From NCBI RefSeq assembly GCF_029633825.1, contig NZ_CP090641.1:2914001-2978000 (forward strand): a stretch of 64,000 nucleotides of DNA. Reading direction: 5' to 3'. Source of the DNA: Burkholderia contaminans (GTDB lineage: Bacteria > Pseudomonadota > Gammaproteobacteria > Burkholderiales > Burkholderiaceae). Positions within the stretch are counted from its first letter, which is position 1. Each line of letters opens with the position of its first letter. The notes under the pieces were generated by a model, which saw only the letters and a list, made by a program, of their open reading frames with translations, searched no databases and was not told the DNA's origin. Positions 45,899 to 54,053 of the stretch are shown here, in pieces. A program made the position numbers and the translations under genes.

Positions 45899-46033
45899 CG
45901 GCGTGGCCGGCAGTGCGCGTAATTTACAGCGCACCGCGATATCCGTATCCTGCCGGGTGCCGAGGGCGGCGTGCGTGCGCGACATGCGCAGCACGCCCGG
46001 CATCCACAACAATCAGGAACGGGACACCTTTCC

Positions 46034-46618
46034 ATGAAAATCAAGATCGATCGGGCCGCGCTCGTGCGCGGCGCATGCGTGACGCTGATGGCTGCGCTCG
46101 CAGGCGGCTGTGCAAACACGGGGCAGCAGCCGGCACAACAGGCCGCCGTCGGCGGCGGTTCGTCGTACACGTGCAACCCCACGCAGGCCGATGGACAGGC
46201 GACGGCCGGGAAGGGCGCCAACGGGTGCTATTTCGTGCTGCACGATCCCGCGACGAAACAGGCGCTGCCGAACACGCACTATGCGTTCGCGCTTTACACC
46301 AACGCGGCCCAGGACAACCCGGAACTCGAAGTCGAAGGCTCGACCGACGCGCAGGGGCGCACGGTCTACGTGCGTTCTGCCGCGCCGATCGATGCGGCGC
46401 GAATGGTGCTCGTCCGCACGATCGGCGACGGCCCGACGGGGCGCATCCCGGTGCTGGTCCGGCCGCAGGACGGCAAGCGCATTCCGTTTGCGCAATACAA
46501 GGTCACCGGCTGCAACGGCCCGTACGAAGGTGTGACCGACGAAACGGGGCGCGGCGTGATGTATCGCTGCAAGACGCAGTCGAAGATCGACGTGTCGTTC
46601 TATCAGTCACGCAAGTAG
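46034..46618 (+). CDS. Lipoprotein of unknown function
   Basis: The 194-residue protein has a lipoprotein signal with lipobox LAGGC near residue 26. The mature part is rich in beta strands and has several cysteines (YTCNPTQ, NGCYFVLHD, VTGCNGPYEGV, MYRCKTQ). TDAQGRTVYVRS and TDETGRGVMYRC look like two beta-sandwich repeats of the kind used in envelope or immunity-type proteins. It precedes the DUF3592 genes, with 10 bases to the next start, so they may form a unit. I do not recognise a specific family. Confidence 0.65.
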   Translation: MKIKIDRAALVRGACVTLMAALAGGCANTGQQPAQQAAVGGGSSYTCNPTQADGQATAGKGANGCYFVLHDPATKQALPNTHYAFALYTNAAQDNPELEVEGSTDAQGRTVYVRSAAPIDAARMVLVRTIGDGPTGRIPVLVRPQDGKRIPFAQYKVTGCNGPYEGVTDETGRGVMYRCKTQSKIDVSFYQSRK

Positions 46619-46628
46619 GGTGAACGGG

Positions 46629-47081
46629 ATGGGATCCGGATCCGGCCGCACCGCCGCGCAGCAGACGGAGACGTTGATCGCGAAGGGCATCGTCTTTACC
46701 ATCGCGGGCACGTGCATGCTGATCGCCACCGCGCTGTACGCGCAATCGACGCGCGAATTCCTGCGGACGTCGGTCGTCGTGCCGGGGCGCGTCATCAAGC
46801 TGAACGCGGGCCCGCATCATCCCGAGATCGCGTTCACGACGCTCGCGGGCGAGCAGGTCGAATACCCGCAGGGCGGCTCGGTCAGCGAGCAGGACGGCGC
46901 GACCGTCGAGGTGCGCTATGCGCCCGACGCACCCGGGATGAGCGCGCGGTTGAACACGTTCGGCGCGATCTGGGGCGACGTCCTGATGATAGGGGGAATG
47001 GGCGTCGTCTTTTTCCTTGGCGGCGTCGGTCAGTTGCGCTCGGGCGTGCGCGCGTGGCGCAGCGGGCGCAAGCGCGCGTGA
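46629..47081 (+). CDS. DUF3592-like membrane protein, copy 1
   Basis: The 150-residue protein has a helix at each end (GIVFTIAGTCMLIATALYA and LMIGGMGVVFFLGGVGQL) around a small beta domain. That domain reads VVPGRVIKLNAGPHHPEIAFTTLAGEQVEYPQGG, then VEVRYAPDAPGMSARLNTF. The pattern is DUF3592. It is clearly paralogous to the protein encoded at 48214-48639, sharing VVPGRV, GPHHP, the EVRY region and a C-terminal GVRAWRS. It follows the lipoprotein gene closely. DUF3592 proteins have no assigned role; some occur near toxin-immunity loci. Confidence 0.7.
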   Translation: MGSGSGRTAAQQTETLIAKGIVFTIAGTCMLIATALYAQSTREFLRTSVVVPGRVIKLNAGPHHPEIAFTTLAGEQVEYPQGGSVSEQDGATVEVRYAPDAPGMSARLNTFGAIWGDVLMIGGMGVVFFLGGVGQLRSGVRAWRSGRKRA

Positions 47082-47092
47082 CCGCTGGCACC

Positions 47093-47178
47093 GCACTGAA
47101 TCCTGCGAACCCCGTCGAGCAGAACATCATGAATCGCCAACACGAGACCGCCGGGCCGATCTTGTTGCCGCGCGAACA
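47093..47178. repeat. Partial copy of the 5' end of the enoyl-CoA hydratase gene
   Basis: About 85 bases here match the start region of the hydratase gene (51233-51315), including GAACATCATGAA around its start codon and the segments GAATCCTGC and GCCGATC. Translated, MNRQHETAGPILL parallels MKSDQETAEPILL. After 47178 the match stops. It lies between two DUF genes and marks an old duplication or recombination breakpoint. Confidence 0.7.
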
Positions 47179-47233
47179 CCCGCGTACGCGACATCGCTGC
47201 AGGTTGCCTCGTCACTTCACAGGATATTCCGGC

Positions 47234-48178
47234 ATGACCATCCGCTTGATACCGTGGCTGATCGCGATCGGTACCGCATGCACGGGTCTGGCCGCACACG
47301 CGGCGGGCACCGCGCATTCGCTTGACCAGGTGCCGGGGAAGTTCAGTTCGCCCGACGCACGCGCCGCGTACGCGCGCGAGATGAGCGGCGCACCCGAACC
47401 GGACGGTTTCGGCGCGCACCTGCCGCCCGGCTTCACGAAAGAGGCGCTGGTTGCGCAGCTTGCGCCGGGCCAGCCGCTCGGGCGCGTCGTGCTGGTCGGC
47501 GCGAAGCCGTGGCCGCAGCGCCCGGGTTCGTTTGTCGCGATCGTCTGTGCGGCACCGACCGACGGCCTCGCGAGCGAAGTGCTGAAATTCGGTGTGCCCA
47601 CCGATTGTGAGGGCTATGAGCACCACCCCGGTGTCGATGACACGAAGGAACTGGTCTGGCTGGGCGTATTCGAGCGCGGTGCGGATGGTGGGCCGCGCCT
47701 CGTCGCACGTACCGAACAGCCGCTCGACCAGGCGATCGACTGGAGCCAGACGAATATCGAGAGTCCCGACCCCGCCAGGACGGAGAACGACGTCGCAATA
47801 CGGCCCGAGCGGTGGTTGCGGTTCGATCTCGCCCCCTACGCGCTGCGAACGGGCGATGCGGCGTTCGGCGTGCGGGCAGGCTGGTCGATCGGTTATGCGG
47901 GCGGCGGCGCATCGTTCGAGGCGTTGTACCTGTTCCGGATCGACGGCAAGACACTGCGCGTCGTGTTCGCGCAGCCGATGATGTACTTCCAGGATATCGG
48001 CGGCGACTGGCATCGCGACGGCACGCGCGATCACGACATCACGGAGGGCAGCAATACGCTGAACGTGCTGCCGACGTCGACGGAGGGCTTCCACGACCTG
48101 CAGTTGCGCCAGCGCGGCGGCAAATGGCGCCAGACGTTTCGCTGGTCGGCGGCCGACGGCGAGTATCAGCCGCGCTGA
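47234..48178 (+). CDS. Secreted protein of unknown function
   Basis: The 314-residue protein begins MTIRLIPWLIAIGTACTGLAAHAAG, a clear signal peptide cut after AHA, so it is periplasmic or exported. The rest is soluble and beta-rich, with two cysteines near residues 100 and 119 (FVAIVCAAP and PTDCEGYEH) and a C-terminal FHDLQLRQRGGKWRQTFRWS. I know no family for it. It is bracketed by two DUF3592 paralogues and preceded by a stray fragment of a hydratase gene, so the block may be a mobile or duplicated unit. Confidence 0.65.
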   Translation: MTIRLIPWLIAIGTACTGLAAHAAGTAHSLDQVPGKFSSPDARAAYAREMSGAPEPDGFGAHLPPGFTKEALVAQLAPGQPLGRVVLVGAKPWPQRPGSFVAIVCAAPTDGLASEVLKFGVPTDCEGYEHHPGVDDTKELVWLGVFERGADGGPRLVARTEQPLDQAIDWSQTNIESPDPARTENDVAIRPERWLRFDLAPYALRTGDAAFGVRAGWSIGYAGGGASFEALYLFRIDGKTLRVVFAQPMMYFQDIGGDWHRDGTRDHDITEGSNTLNVLPTSTEGFHDLQLRQRGGKWRQTFRWSAADGEYQPR

Positions 48179-48213
48179 AGCGGCGCGATCGCCGACGGCT
48201 GCGCGCTTCGAAC

Positions 48214-48639
48214 ATGACGCAGGCATCCGACATGCAGGTATTCAAGGGCGGCCTCGCCGTGCTGACCGGCACGGTCCTGCTGGTCTTTGCGGCCGTCGAT
48301 TTCCAGTCGACCCGGGACTTCATGCGTGAGTCGATCGTCGTGCCGGGGCGTGTGGTCCGGCTGGACTACGGGCCGCATCATCCGGACATCGTGTTCACGA
48401 CGCGCGCGGGCGAACGAGTCGAATACTCGCAAGGCGGCGAGGTCGACGTCCATCTCGGCGAGGCGGTCGAGGTGCGCTACCGGCCTGCCGAACCGCGCAT
48501 GAGCGCAACGATGAATACGTTCGGCGCGCTGTGGGGCGGGGCGATGACGCTGGGCATTGCAGGCACGCTCTTCGTATTGACCGGATCGTGGTCAGGCGTG
48601 CGCGCGTGGCGCAGCGCGCGCAAACCGGCCGCGTGCTGA
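48214..48639 (+). CDS. DUF3592-like membrane protein, copy 2
   Basis: The 141-residue protein has two membrane helices (GGLAVLTGTVLLVFAAVDF and AMTLGIAGTLFVLTGS) around a beta domain. The domain reads IVVPGRVVRLDYGPHHPDIVFTT, GERVEYSQGG and VEVRYRPAEPRMSATMNTF. It is a close paralogue of the protein encoded at 46629-47081. A start 6 codons later (MQVFKGG) is also possible. It is 36 bases after the secreted protein gene, so the two are likely co-transcribed. Function unknown. Confidence 0.7.
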   Translation: MTQASDMQVFKGGLAVLTGTVLLVFAAVDFQSTRDFMRESIVVPGRVVRLDYGPHHPDIVFTTRAGERVEYSQGGEVDVHLGEAVEVRYRPAEPRMSATMNTFGALWGGAMTLGIAGTLFVLTGSWSGVRAWRSARKPAAC

Positions 48640-48652
48640 CACCCCGGGCGCG

Positions 48653-49552
48653 CTACCGGGCAGAGGGCCCGGCGGTCGCGAATTCGTCGACGACGGCTTC
48701 GATCACGGCCTGCACGCGCGCGGTCTTGTAGAGATCGGCATGGGCGACGAGCCACACGTCGAAATGATTGCATCGCCGCGCCATGAGACGCACCAGTTCG
48801 GGCTCCGCGTCGGCGCGGAAGCACGGCAGCTCTGCAATGCCGAGCCCCGCCAGCGCAGCCTCGACCAGCATCATCGTCGACGATGTCTGGAACATCACGC
48901 GGCCGCGCGAAGTCGGTTCGCCGCACAGCGCGTCCCACATCGTCGGCACCACCGGCTGCTGGTACATCACCAGATCGTGTCCATCGAACGCGCTGCCGGC
49001 GACCGGTTCGCCTCGCTCGGCCAGATAGCGGCGCGAAGCATAGATGCCCGTTTCGAGCTGCCCGAGCCGCCTGACGATCAGATCCGGCGAATCCGGCCGC
49101 AACGTGCGAATCGCGAGGTCCGCTTCCCGGCGCGTGAGGTTGGCGATTTCGGCCGATGTCACTAACACGACGTCGATGCCTGCATGCTTGCGCCGCAGCT
49201 GCGCGATCGCGGGCACCACGAAACGCTTGCCGAGCGAGTCGGTCGTGGCAATGCGTACGGACCCGGCCAACTGCTCGTCGAACCCCATCACGCGGCGTTC
49301 GATCGTGAGTGACGCCCGTTCCATCGTTTCGGCCGGTTCGAGCAGGGCTTCGCCCGCGGTCGTCAGCACATAGAGGGTCGGCGTTCGAAGAAAGAGGCGG
49401 GCCGAGAGTTCATCTTCCAGCGCGGCGATCCGACGTCCCACCGTCGCCTGGTCGACGTTCAGTTGCGCCGCGGCGCTGCGCAGCGTGCCGGTGCGCGCCA
49501 GGGCCAGGAAGAAGCGGGCGTTGTCCCAGTTCATGCGGGTCGACTGTGTCAT
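48653..49552 (-). CDS. LysR-family regulator, divergent to a DHA2 efflux gene
   Basis: The 299-residue protein has a LysR helix-turn-helix (NWDNARFFLALARTGTLRSAAAQLNVDQATVGRRIAALE) and a co-inducer domain from about residue 95 (AGSVRIATTDSLGKRFVVPAIAQL). The VDQATVGRRI helix is a non-standard LysR variant similar to that of the protein encoded at 15713-16672. A start at 49534 (MNWDN) is possible too. It is divergent from an MFS exporter gene with a perfect palindrome between, so control of the exporter is likely. Confidence 0.85.
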   Translation of the reverse strand: MTQSTRMNWDNARFFLALARTGTLRSAAAQLNVDQATVGRRIAALEDELSARLFLRTPTLYVLTTAGEALLEPAETMERASLTIERRVMGFDEQLAGSVRIATTDSLGKRFVVPAIAQLRRKHAGIDVVLVTSAEIANLTRREADLAIRTLRPDSPDLIVRRLGQLETGIYASRRYLAERGEPVAGSAFDGHDLVMYQQPVVPTMWDALCGEPTSRGRVMFQTSSTMMLVEAALAGLGIAELPCFRADAEPELVRLMARRCNHFDVWLVAHADLYKTARVQAVIEAVVDEFATAGPSAR

Positions 49553-49576
49553 CGGGCAGGGCGGTGTTCGGAACGG

Positions 49577-49596
49577 GTGATGCAAATCTGCATCAC
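49577..49596. promoter_or_regulatory. Palindromic operator between the LysR gene and the DHA2 exporter
   Basis: GTGATGCA and TGCATCAC form perfect 8-bp arms around AATC. It sits in the 115-base divergent gap, 25 bases from the LysR start and 72 from the exporter start. The region is locally AT-rich. Confidence 0.6.
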
Positions 49597-49667
49597 GAAA
49601 ATGCGAAATTACCACTTTTCTGCATCCCAGGTCATTTCTAGACTCCTGGCATCCGTCTGGAGGTTTC

Positions 49668-51089
49668 ATGTCCGATTGCAATCCTGTATCCATCCCCGTG
49701 CCGATAACGGCCGCGTATCGCCCCACGGCGCGCGAGCAGCGCTTCACGCTGGCGCTCGTCGCGATCGGCATGTTCATGGCGGTCCTCGATTCGACGATCG
49801 TCAACGTGGCGCTGCCCGCGATGCGGACGAGCCTCGGCGCGACGGTCGCCGAACTCGCGTGGATCGTCGACGCGTATACGCTCAGCTTCGCCGCGCTGAT
49901 TCTCGCGGGCGGCGCGCTGTCCGACCGGTTCGGCGCGAAGCGCGTGTATCTCGCGGGGCTGGCGCTGTTCGTCGGTGCATCGGCGGCGTGCGGCGTCGCG
50001 TCGTCGGTTGCGATTCTCGTGATCGCGCGCTTCGGGCAGGGCATGGGTGCCGCGCTCTTCCTGCCCGCGTCGCTCGCGATCGTGCGCAGCACCTTCGACG
50101 TGCCCGCCGAGCGGGCGCGGGCGATTGCGGTCTGGGCGGGCATCGCGTCGGTTGCCGTCGCCGTGGGACCGGTGCTGGGCGGCATCCTCGTCGACGATTT
50201 CGGCTGGCGCAGCGCATTCCTGATCAACGTACCGACCGGCGCGGTCGCTTTTGCCGGGGCGGCGGCACGCGTTCGGGCATCGGTCGCGCAGCATGTGCGC
50301 CACTTCGATTGGGCCGGCCAGTGCATCGGTGCGACGGCGCTCGGCGCGCTCTGTTTCGCGGTGATCGAATTGCCGACGCGCGGCACGGGTGCCACGGAGG
50401 TCCGCTGCGCGCTGCTGATCGCCGCGCTCGCGGCCGCCGTGCTGATCGTCGTCGAGCGGCGTGCCCGCCATCCGATGGTGCCGCTCGCATGGTTTCGCAA
50501 TCGCGTTTTCGTCGCGATGAACCTGATGGGCAGCCTCGTCTATGTCGGCTACTTCGGGCTGCTGTTCGTGCTGAGCCTGTACCTGCACGGACGCTTCGGC
50601 ATGAGCGCGCGGCAGACGGGGCTGACGCTGTTGCCGTTCGCGCTGAGTCTGTCGCTCGGCAATCTGCTGTCGGGAAAGCTGCATGGCCGTGTTCGTCCGG
50701 TCAGGCTGATGGCGAACGGCCTCGCGATGGCGGCGCTGGCCGTTCCGGCGATCGCGATGGCGCTCGCGCTGCGTGCGCCGTGGCCGGTGGTCTGGATGGC
50801 CATGGCTGCATTCGGCACCGGCACCGCGCTGTCGGTGGCGCCGATGATCGCGACGGTGCTCGAACAGGTGCCTGCCGATGCGGCGGGCGTGGCATCCGGG
50901 TTCCTCAACGCGGCACGGCAGGCCGGCAGCCTGCTCGGCGTGGCCCTCGCAGGCGCCGCGACGATACTGTTGCCGGATCTGACCGATGCGCTATGGGTGG
51001 TCGCGGCGCTCGGATGTGTCGCCTACGCAATTGCCGCGCTGGCTGCGAGGACGGCAGGCCGCGCGGAAGCCGCGCAACGGAGCCGTTGA
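49668..51089 (+). CDS. MFS efflux pump of the DHA2 (EmrB/QacA) family
   Basis: The 473-residue protein has about 14 hydrophobic helices. The family opening FMAVLDSTIVNVALPAMRTSLGATVAELAWIVDAYTLSFAALILAGGALSDRFGAKRVYLAGLALF is very typical of DHA2 drug:proton antiporters. The motif GPVLGGILVDDFGWRSAFLINVP near residue 165 is also intact. It should expel a hydrophobic compound using protons. The divergent LysR gene is its probable regulator. It precedes the enoyl-CoA hydratase gene by 180 bases, and co-transcription is possible. Confidence 0.88.
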   Translation: MSDCNPVSIPVPITAAYRPTAREQRFTLALVAIGMFMAVLDSTIVNVALPAMRTSLGATVAELAWIVDAYTLSFAALILAGGALSDRFGAKRVYLAGLALFVGASAACGVASSVAILVIARFGQGMGAALFLPASLAIVRSTFDVPAERARAIAVWAGIASVAVAVGPVLGGILVDDFGWRSAFLINVPTGAVAFAGAAARVRASVAQHVRHFDWAGQCIGATALGALCFAVIELPTRGTGATEVRCALLIAALAAAVLIVVERRARHPMVPLAWFRNRVFVAMNLMGSLVYVGYFGLLFVLSLYLHGRFGMSARQTGLTLLPFALSLSLGNLLSGKLHGRVRPVRLMANGLAMAALAVPAIAMALALRAPWPVVWMAMAAFGTGTALSVAPMIATVLEQVPADAAGVASGFLNAARQAGSLLGVALAGAATILLPDLTDALWVVAALGCVAYAIAALAARTAGRAEAAQRSR

Positions 51090-51269
51090 CGGGCGAGCGG
51101 CACGCGCGTTGCAGTGGCCGGCAGGCAGCCGCGCACGCATGCGGCGCCGCGGCTGGACGTCGTGCGGAATGTGGAGGACCATTTCGTCATGACGCCGCGA
51201 CCGGACGGATGCGATTTTCATCCGTTCGCGCCGCATCGAATCCTGCCGAACCCCATCGAGCGGAACATC

Positions 51270-52067
51270 ATGAAATCCGATCAAGAGACTGCCGAGCCGA
51301 TCCTGTTGCGCGACGCGCACGACGGCGTCGTCACGCTGCGGCTGAATCGTCCGCAGCAATTCAATGCACTGTCCGAGGCGATGCTCGCGAGCCTGCACGA
51401 TGCGTTCGAGTCGCTGGCTGCCGATCCGCACGTGCGCTGCGTCGTGCTGGCCGCGCAAGGCAAGGCGTTCTGCGCGGGTCACGACCTGCGGCAGATGCGC
51501 AGCAAGCCCGAACTCGATTACTACCGCGCGCTGTTCGCGCAGTGCAGTCGCGTGATGCTCGCGATGCGCGCGTTACCGGTGCCGGTGATCGCACGCGTGC
51601 ACGGCATTGCGACGGCGGCCGGCTGCCAGCTCGTCGCCGCGTGCGACCTGGCGATCGCCGCCGATACCGCGCGCTTCGCGGTTTCGGGCATCAACGTCGG
51701 GCTGTTCTGTTCGACGCCGGCCGTTGCGTTGAGCCGCAACGTCACGGCAAAGCGCGCGTTCGACATGCTCGTGACCGGGCGCTTCGTCGACGCGGCAACG
51801 GCCGTCGCGTGGGGCCTCGTCAACGAGGCGGTGCCCGAAGATGCGCTCGACACGGCCGTCGCGCGCAAGGTCGCGGAGATCGTCGCGAAGAGCCCGGCCG
51901 CGGTGCGGTACGGCAAGCAGATGTTCTATCGCCAGCGCGAGTTGCCGCTCGACGAAGCCTATGCGTATGCGGGCGACGTGATGGCGCGCAACATGATGGA
52001 AGAGGATGCGGGCGAAGGGATCGACGCGTTCCTCGAGAAACGCAAGCCGACGTGGCGTTCGTCGTGA
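51270..52067 (+). CDS. Enoyl-CoA hydratase/isomerase family protein
   Basis: The 265-residue protein has the crotonase fold. VVTLRLNRPQQFNALSEAML near residue 20 and the oxyanion-hole segment KAFCAGHDLRQM near residue 65 are present, as is ARVHGIATAAGCQLVAACDLAIAADTARFAVSGINVGLFC near residue 107. The second catalytic glutamate of classical hydratases, usually after the GC/GG motif (GGGxE), is not evident, so the reaction may differ. The start at 51270 is supported by the partial copy at 47093. A beta-oxidation or hydroxycinnamate-type role cannot be chosen from context. Confidence 0.82.
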   Translation: MKSDQETAEPILLRDAHDGVVTLRLNRPQQFNALSEAMLASLHDAFESLAADPHVRCVVLAAQGKAFCAGHDLRQMRSKPELDYYRALFAQCSRVMLAMRALPVPVIARVHGIATAAGCQLVAACDLAIAADTARFAVSGINVGLFCSTPAVALSRNVTAKRAFDMLVTGRFVDAATAVAWGLVNEAVPEDALDTAVARKVAEIVAKSPAAVRYGKQMFYRQRELPLDEAYAYAGDVMARNMMEEDAGEGIDAFLEKRKPTWRSS

Positions 52068-52147
52068 GCCGCCGTCGGCGTGTGGCGAGCGAAGCGGAAG
52101 GGCCGTAAGGAAGGGCCGTAACCCGCGCCTGTCGCTCACACGGAAAG

Positions 52148-52175
52148 GCAAACGGGCCGCCCGAGGCGACCCGCA
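52148..52175 (-). terminator. Likely rho-independent terminator after the alanine racemase gene
   Basis: On the minus strand GGGTCGCC and GGCGGCCC (one G-T pair) form an 8-bp stem with a TCG loop, then GTTTGCC. It is about 55 bases beyond the racemase stop. The T-run is short. Confidence 0.5.
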
Positions 52176-52230
52176 ACCGAAGCGCACGCGAGGCGACGCA
52201 ACAGCGTGTGCGTCGCCGCATCTGCGCCGG

Positions 52231-53352
52231 TCAGCGCCCGTAGCTCCCGGTCCGCAGCGTCGGCTGTTCGCTCGATGCACCCGGCGGCACGATCACGACC
52301 GGCACGCGGCGCGCGAGCGCGCACATCAGCTCGTAGCCGATCGTGCCGCTGGCTTCCGCCACGTCATCCACCTTTACCTGGTCGCCCCACAGCTCGACAC
52401 CCGATCCGATGCCCGCGTTCGGGCATGGCGTCAGATCGACGGTCAGCATGTCCATCGACACGCGGCCGACGACGCGCGTCATCACGCCGTCCACCGCGAT
52501 CGGCGTGCCGGTCGGTGCGTGGCGCGGATAGCCGTCCGCATAGCCGCACGCGACGACGCCGATCCGCATCGGCCGGTCGGCCGTGAAGCGGCGGCCGTAG
52601 CCGACGGTCTCGTCCGGCGACAGCGTCTGCACGCCGATGATCTTGCTCGTCAGCGTCATCGCGGCCATCAGCGGCGTATCGGCGATATCCCGCGCCGCAC
52701 CCGTCGGCGATGCACCGTACAGGATCGTGCCGGGCCGGACCCAGTCGCGGTGCGCGCGCGGATGCCACAGCACGGCGGCCGAATTCGACGTCGAGCGCTC
52801 GCCCGGAATTCCCGCCGTCGCCGCATCGAACTGGTCGAGCTGCCAGTCGACTTCGCCTTCGTCGGCGTTCGCGAAATGCATCATCAGCGTGATCTTGCCG
52901 ATCGACGGCGCGCCGGCCGCGCGCTCCCACGCGGCACGGAAAGCGGCGGGGCGATAGCCGAGCCGGTTCATCCCGGAATTCATCTTGAGCTGGATGTCGA
53001 TCGGCTGCTGCGGCCTGGCCGCGATCAGCAGGTCGAGCTGCTCGTCGCAGTGCACGGCCACCGTCAGGCGGTGGCGATCGGCCAGCTCGACGTCGGCGGG
53101 CTCGAAGATCCCTTCGAGCAACAGCACCGGCTTGTCCCAGCCGAGTTCGCGCACGCGCACGGCTTCGTCGAGATCGAGCAGCGCGATGCCGTCGGCCGCT
53201 GCGAGGCCCGGGTAGATCCGCTCGATGCCATGACCGTACGCATTGGCCTTGATCACGGCCCACACGCGCGATTGCGCGGCGGTGCGGCGGATGAAGTCGA
53301 GGTTGTGGCGGACGGCGTCAGGTCGGATGTGGGCGACGATGGGACGGGGCAT
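52231..53352 (-). CDS. alr: Alanine racemase
   Basis: The 373-residue PLP enzyme interconverts L- and D-alanine for cell-wall building or D-alanine catabolism. Features are the PLP lysine Lys35 in [24 protein letters not shown] near residue 95, [12 protein letters not shown] near residue 147 and the catalytic tyrosine in [12 protein letters not shown] near residue 270. Length is typical. It is divergent from a MAPEG gene and convergent with the hydratase gene. Whether it is the biosynthetic Alr or the catabolic DadX cannot be settled; no dadA lies nearby. Confidence 0.92.
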   Translation of the reverse strand: MPRPIVAHIRPDAVRHNLDFIRRTAAQSRVWAVIKANAYGHGIERIYPGLAAADGIALLDLDEAVRVRELGWDKPVLLLEGIFEPADVELADRHRLTVAVHCDEQLDLLIAARPQQPIDIQLKMNSGMNRLGYRPAAFRAAWERAAGAPSIGKITLMMHFANADEGEVDWQLDQFDAATAGIPGERSTSNSAAVLWHPRAHRDWVRPGTILYGASPTGAARDIADTPLMAAMTLTSKIIGVQTLSPDETVGYGRRFTADRPMRIGVVACGYADGYPRHAPTGTPIAVDGVMTRVVGRVSMDMLTVDLTPCPNAGIGSGVELWGDQVKVDDVAEASGTIGYELMCALARRVPVVIVPPGASSEQPTLRTGSYGR

Positions 53353-53654
53353 GGCGATGTCTCGGATCGGATGTCGTTCGGCGCGCGCGGCGGCGCGGGT
53401 TCGGCGGCCTGGCGCGACAACGCGCCGGGCCAGTGTTGAACGCTATCTTATTGGTGTTCGACCAGTTTTAATTAACGTTTTTGTCGACGATTTGGTGGAA
53501 ATTTTTGTGTTGACCCAGACGCGTCGCGGCTGCCGGCGGGCCGTGCAGCCGAGTCTCCCGTCTAGAAAACCGGTGCGCGAACAGCACGACGCAATGCTAA
53601 GCTCTCGGCGATCTTGTCATTGATCAATGTAATCATAAAAGGAGGAGACTTTTG
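53353..53654. promoter_or_regulatory. Divergent region between alr and the MAPEG gene
   Basis: These 302 bases include an AT-rich patch from 53445 to 53510 that likely holds the alr promoter. A perfect 12-base palindrome CATTGATCAATG at 53618-53629 lies just before the MAPEG ribosome-binding site (GGAGGAG at 53641-53647), a position suited to a repressor. Confidence 0.45.
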
Positions 53655-54026
53655 ATGACGACGTCCCAGCTGTGCCTGTTCATCGTGGCGGCGTTGCCGT
53701 TCTCGATGACGTTTCTCGCGAAGGCCCGCAAGGGTTACGACAACCGCGCGCCGCGCGACTACCTGGCGAAACTCGAAGGCTGGCGCGCTCGCGCGCAGGC
53801 CGCGCACCAGAACGGGTGGGAAGCGCTTGCGCTGTTCACGGCCGCGCTGGTGGTGGCATGGCACAACGGCGCGAACGGGCATCGCGTCGACCAGCTTGCG
53901 ATGGCATTCGTCGCGATCCGCATCGTCTACATGCTGATGTACCTGCTGAACTGGGCGACGCTGCGCTCGCTCGTGTGGTTCGGCGGGATGGCATGCGTGG
54001 TGGCGTTGTTCTTCGCCGCGCCGTAA
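53655..54026 (+). CDS. MAPEG-family membrane protein
   Basis: The 123-residue protein has four hydrophobic helices. The MAPEG pattern is present: ARKGYDNRAPRDYLAKLEGWRARAQAAHQNGWEALALF near residue 25, with the conserved N/R/E residues of membrane-associated glutathione and eicosanoid proteins, then IRIVYMLMYLLNWATLRSLVWFGG. It could be a glutathione transferase-like protein, though many bacterial members are uncharacterised. A strong GGAGGAG precedes the ATG at 53655. Confidence 0.82.
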   Translation: MTTSQLCLFIVAALPFSMTFLAKARKGYDNRAPRDYLAKLEGWRARAQAAHQNGWEALALFTAALVVAWHNGANGHRVDQLAMAFVAIRIVYMLMYLLNWATLRSLVWFGGMACVVALFFAAP

Positions 54027-54053
54027 GCGGCGCATGCGGGCGAGGCCGGCGCG

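Noticed and set aside
50991..51482. Minus-strand frame across the exporter-hydratase junction
   Set aside because: It overlaps two well-supported genes and has no start signal or motif.
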